This document shows, piece by piece, positions 63,912 through 64,000 of a stretch of 64,000 bases of DNA; position 1 is the stretch's first letter; each line of letters begins with the position of its first letter. The DNA is from Acidovorax sp. 106 (GTDB lineage Bacteria; Pseudomonadota; Gammaproteobacteria; Burkholderiales; Burkholderiaceae_C). The DNA is taken from assembly GCF_003663825.1 (NCBI RefSeq), contig NZ_RCCC01000001.1, positions 248,001-312,000 of the forward strand, read 5' to 3'. A program made the position numbers and the translations under genes. The notes under the pieces are model-generated. The model worked only from the letters and a program-made list of their open reading frames with translations, had not been told where the DNA came from and did no database searches.

Positions 63912-64000
63912 GGGCGGGATTCTACGGGCTGGGCGGTGCCCGCTCTTTTTGCCGCACCCACAAATCCCCTGCACTCCGCAAAGTGCCCAGCATCCGAAGT
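63912..64000. other. dnaX upstream region, to the window edge
   Basis: A leftward promoter of dnaX must lie here or beyond. The SRP RNA often found upstream of dnaX is not recognisable in these 89 bases. Confidence 0.4.

Noticed and set aside
63912..64000. SRP (4.5S) RNA upstream of dnaX
   Set aside because: The conserved GGAAGCAGCC-type tip is not visible in the remaining bases.

Overview
The window reads as chromosome of a high-GC betaproteobacterium of the order Burkholderiales, most likely family Comamonadaceae (Acidovorax or a close relative). The basis is the dnaX-ybaB-recR, hupB-tRNA-Val-ppiD and earP-efp gene orders, two periplasmic binding proteins of the Bug type, poly-hydroxybutyrate genes (phaR, 3-hydroxybutyrate dehydrogenase) and a roughly 60-bp dispersed repeat seen seven times. 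The genus is inference.

Left flank (1-5733): the 5' part of ettA (cut by the window edge, with a short upstream reading frame that repeats its first five codons), the RNA helicase rhlE, and an M14-type metallopeptidase lipoprotein.

Accessory island (about 5734-28161, 22.4 kb): an integrated, probably mobilizable element inserted in the anticodon loop of a tRNA-Arg(UCU) gene. The 5' half of that tRNA is left at 5703-5745 and the 3' half at 28150-28195, with a 12-bp identical core. The island carries its own complete tRNA-Arg(UCU) about 200 bp inside the left end. Genes in order: HTH protein, small unknown, IncQ RepC-like initiator, a ParB-domain/MT-A70 adenine methyltransferase fusion coupled to a HRxDGPA-repeat protein, then a tightly overlapping five-gene cassette (PLD-like/SNF2 helicase, DUF4391 protein, type III Mod, YhcG-type PD-(D/E)XK nuclease, type III Res). 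A candidate IncQ-type oriT, a MobA/MobL relaxase, two unknown genes, an ArdC-like antirestriction protein and a tyrosine integrase follow. Replication, mobilization and integration genes therefore surround a restriction/defence cargo, and ArdC may protect the incoming DNA. The five-gene cassette and the ParB-methyltransferase pair are the best candidates for an incompletely described system.

Right flank (28196-64000): tRNA-His, ppiD, tRNA-Val(UAC) and hupB; pgsA and uvrC; a LysR-linked operon of CoA-transferase, HMG-CoA-lyase-like enzyme and two Bug binding proteins; earP-efp (rhamnosylation of EF-P); two membrane proteins of unknown role; rimO; phaR; tRNA-Val(GAC); relA with an alpha/beta hydrolase; 3-hydroxybutyrate dehydrogenase; an RND efflux pump with its adaptor; rnhA; a methyltransferase divergent from gloB-mltD with overlapping start codons; a DUF3096-like miniprotein; a TauA/SsuA-type binding protein; a MAPEG protein; recR-ybaB-dnaX. 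dnaX has an A9 tract positioned to make the short gamma form.

All functional calls come from motifs read by eye and knowledge of the families; no database search was run.
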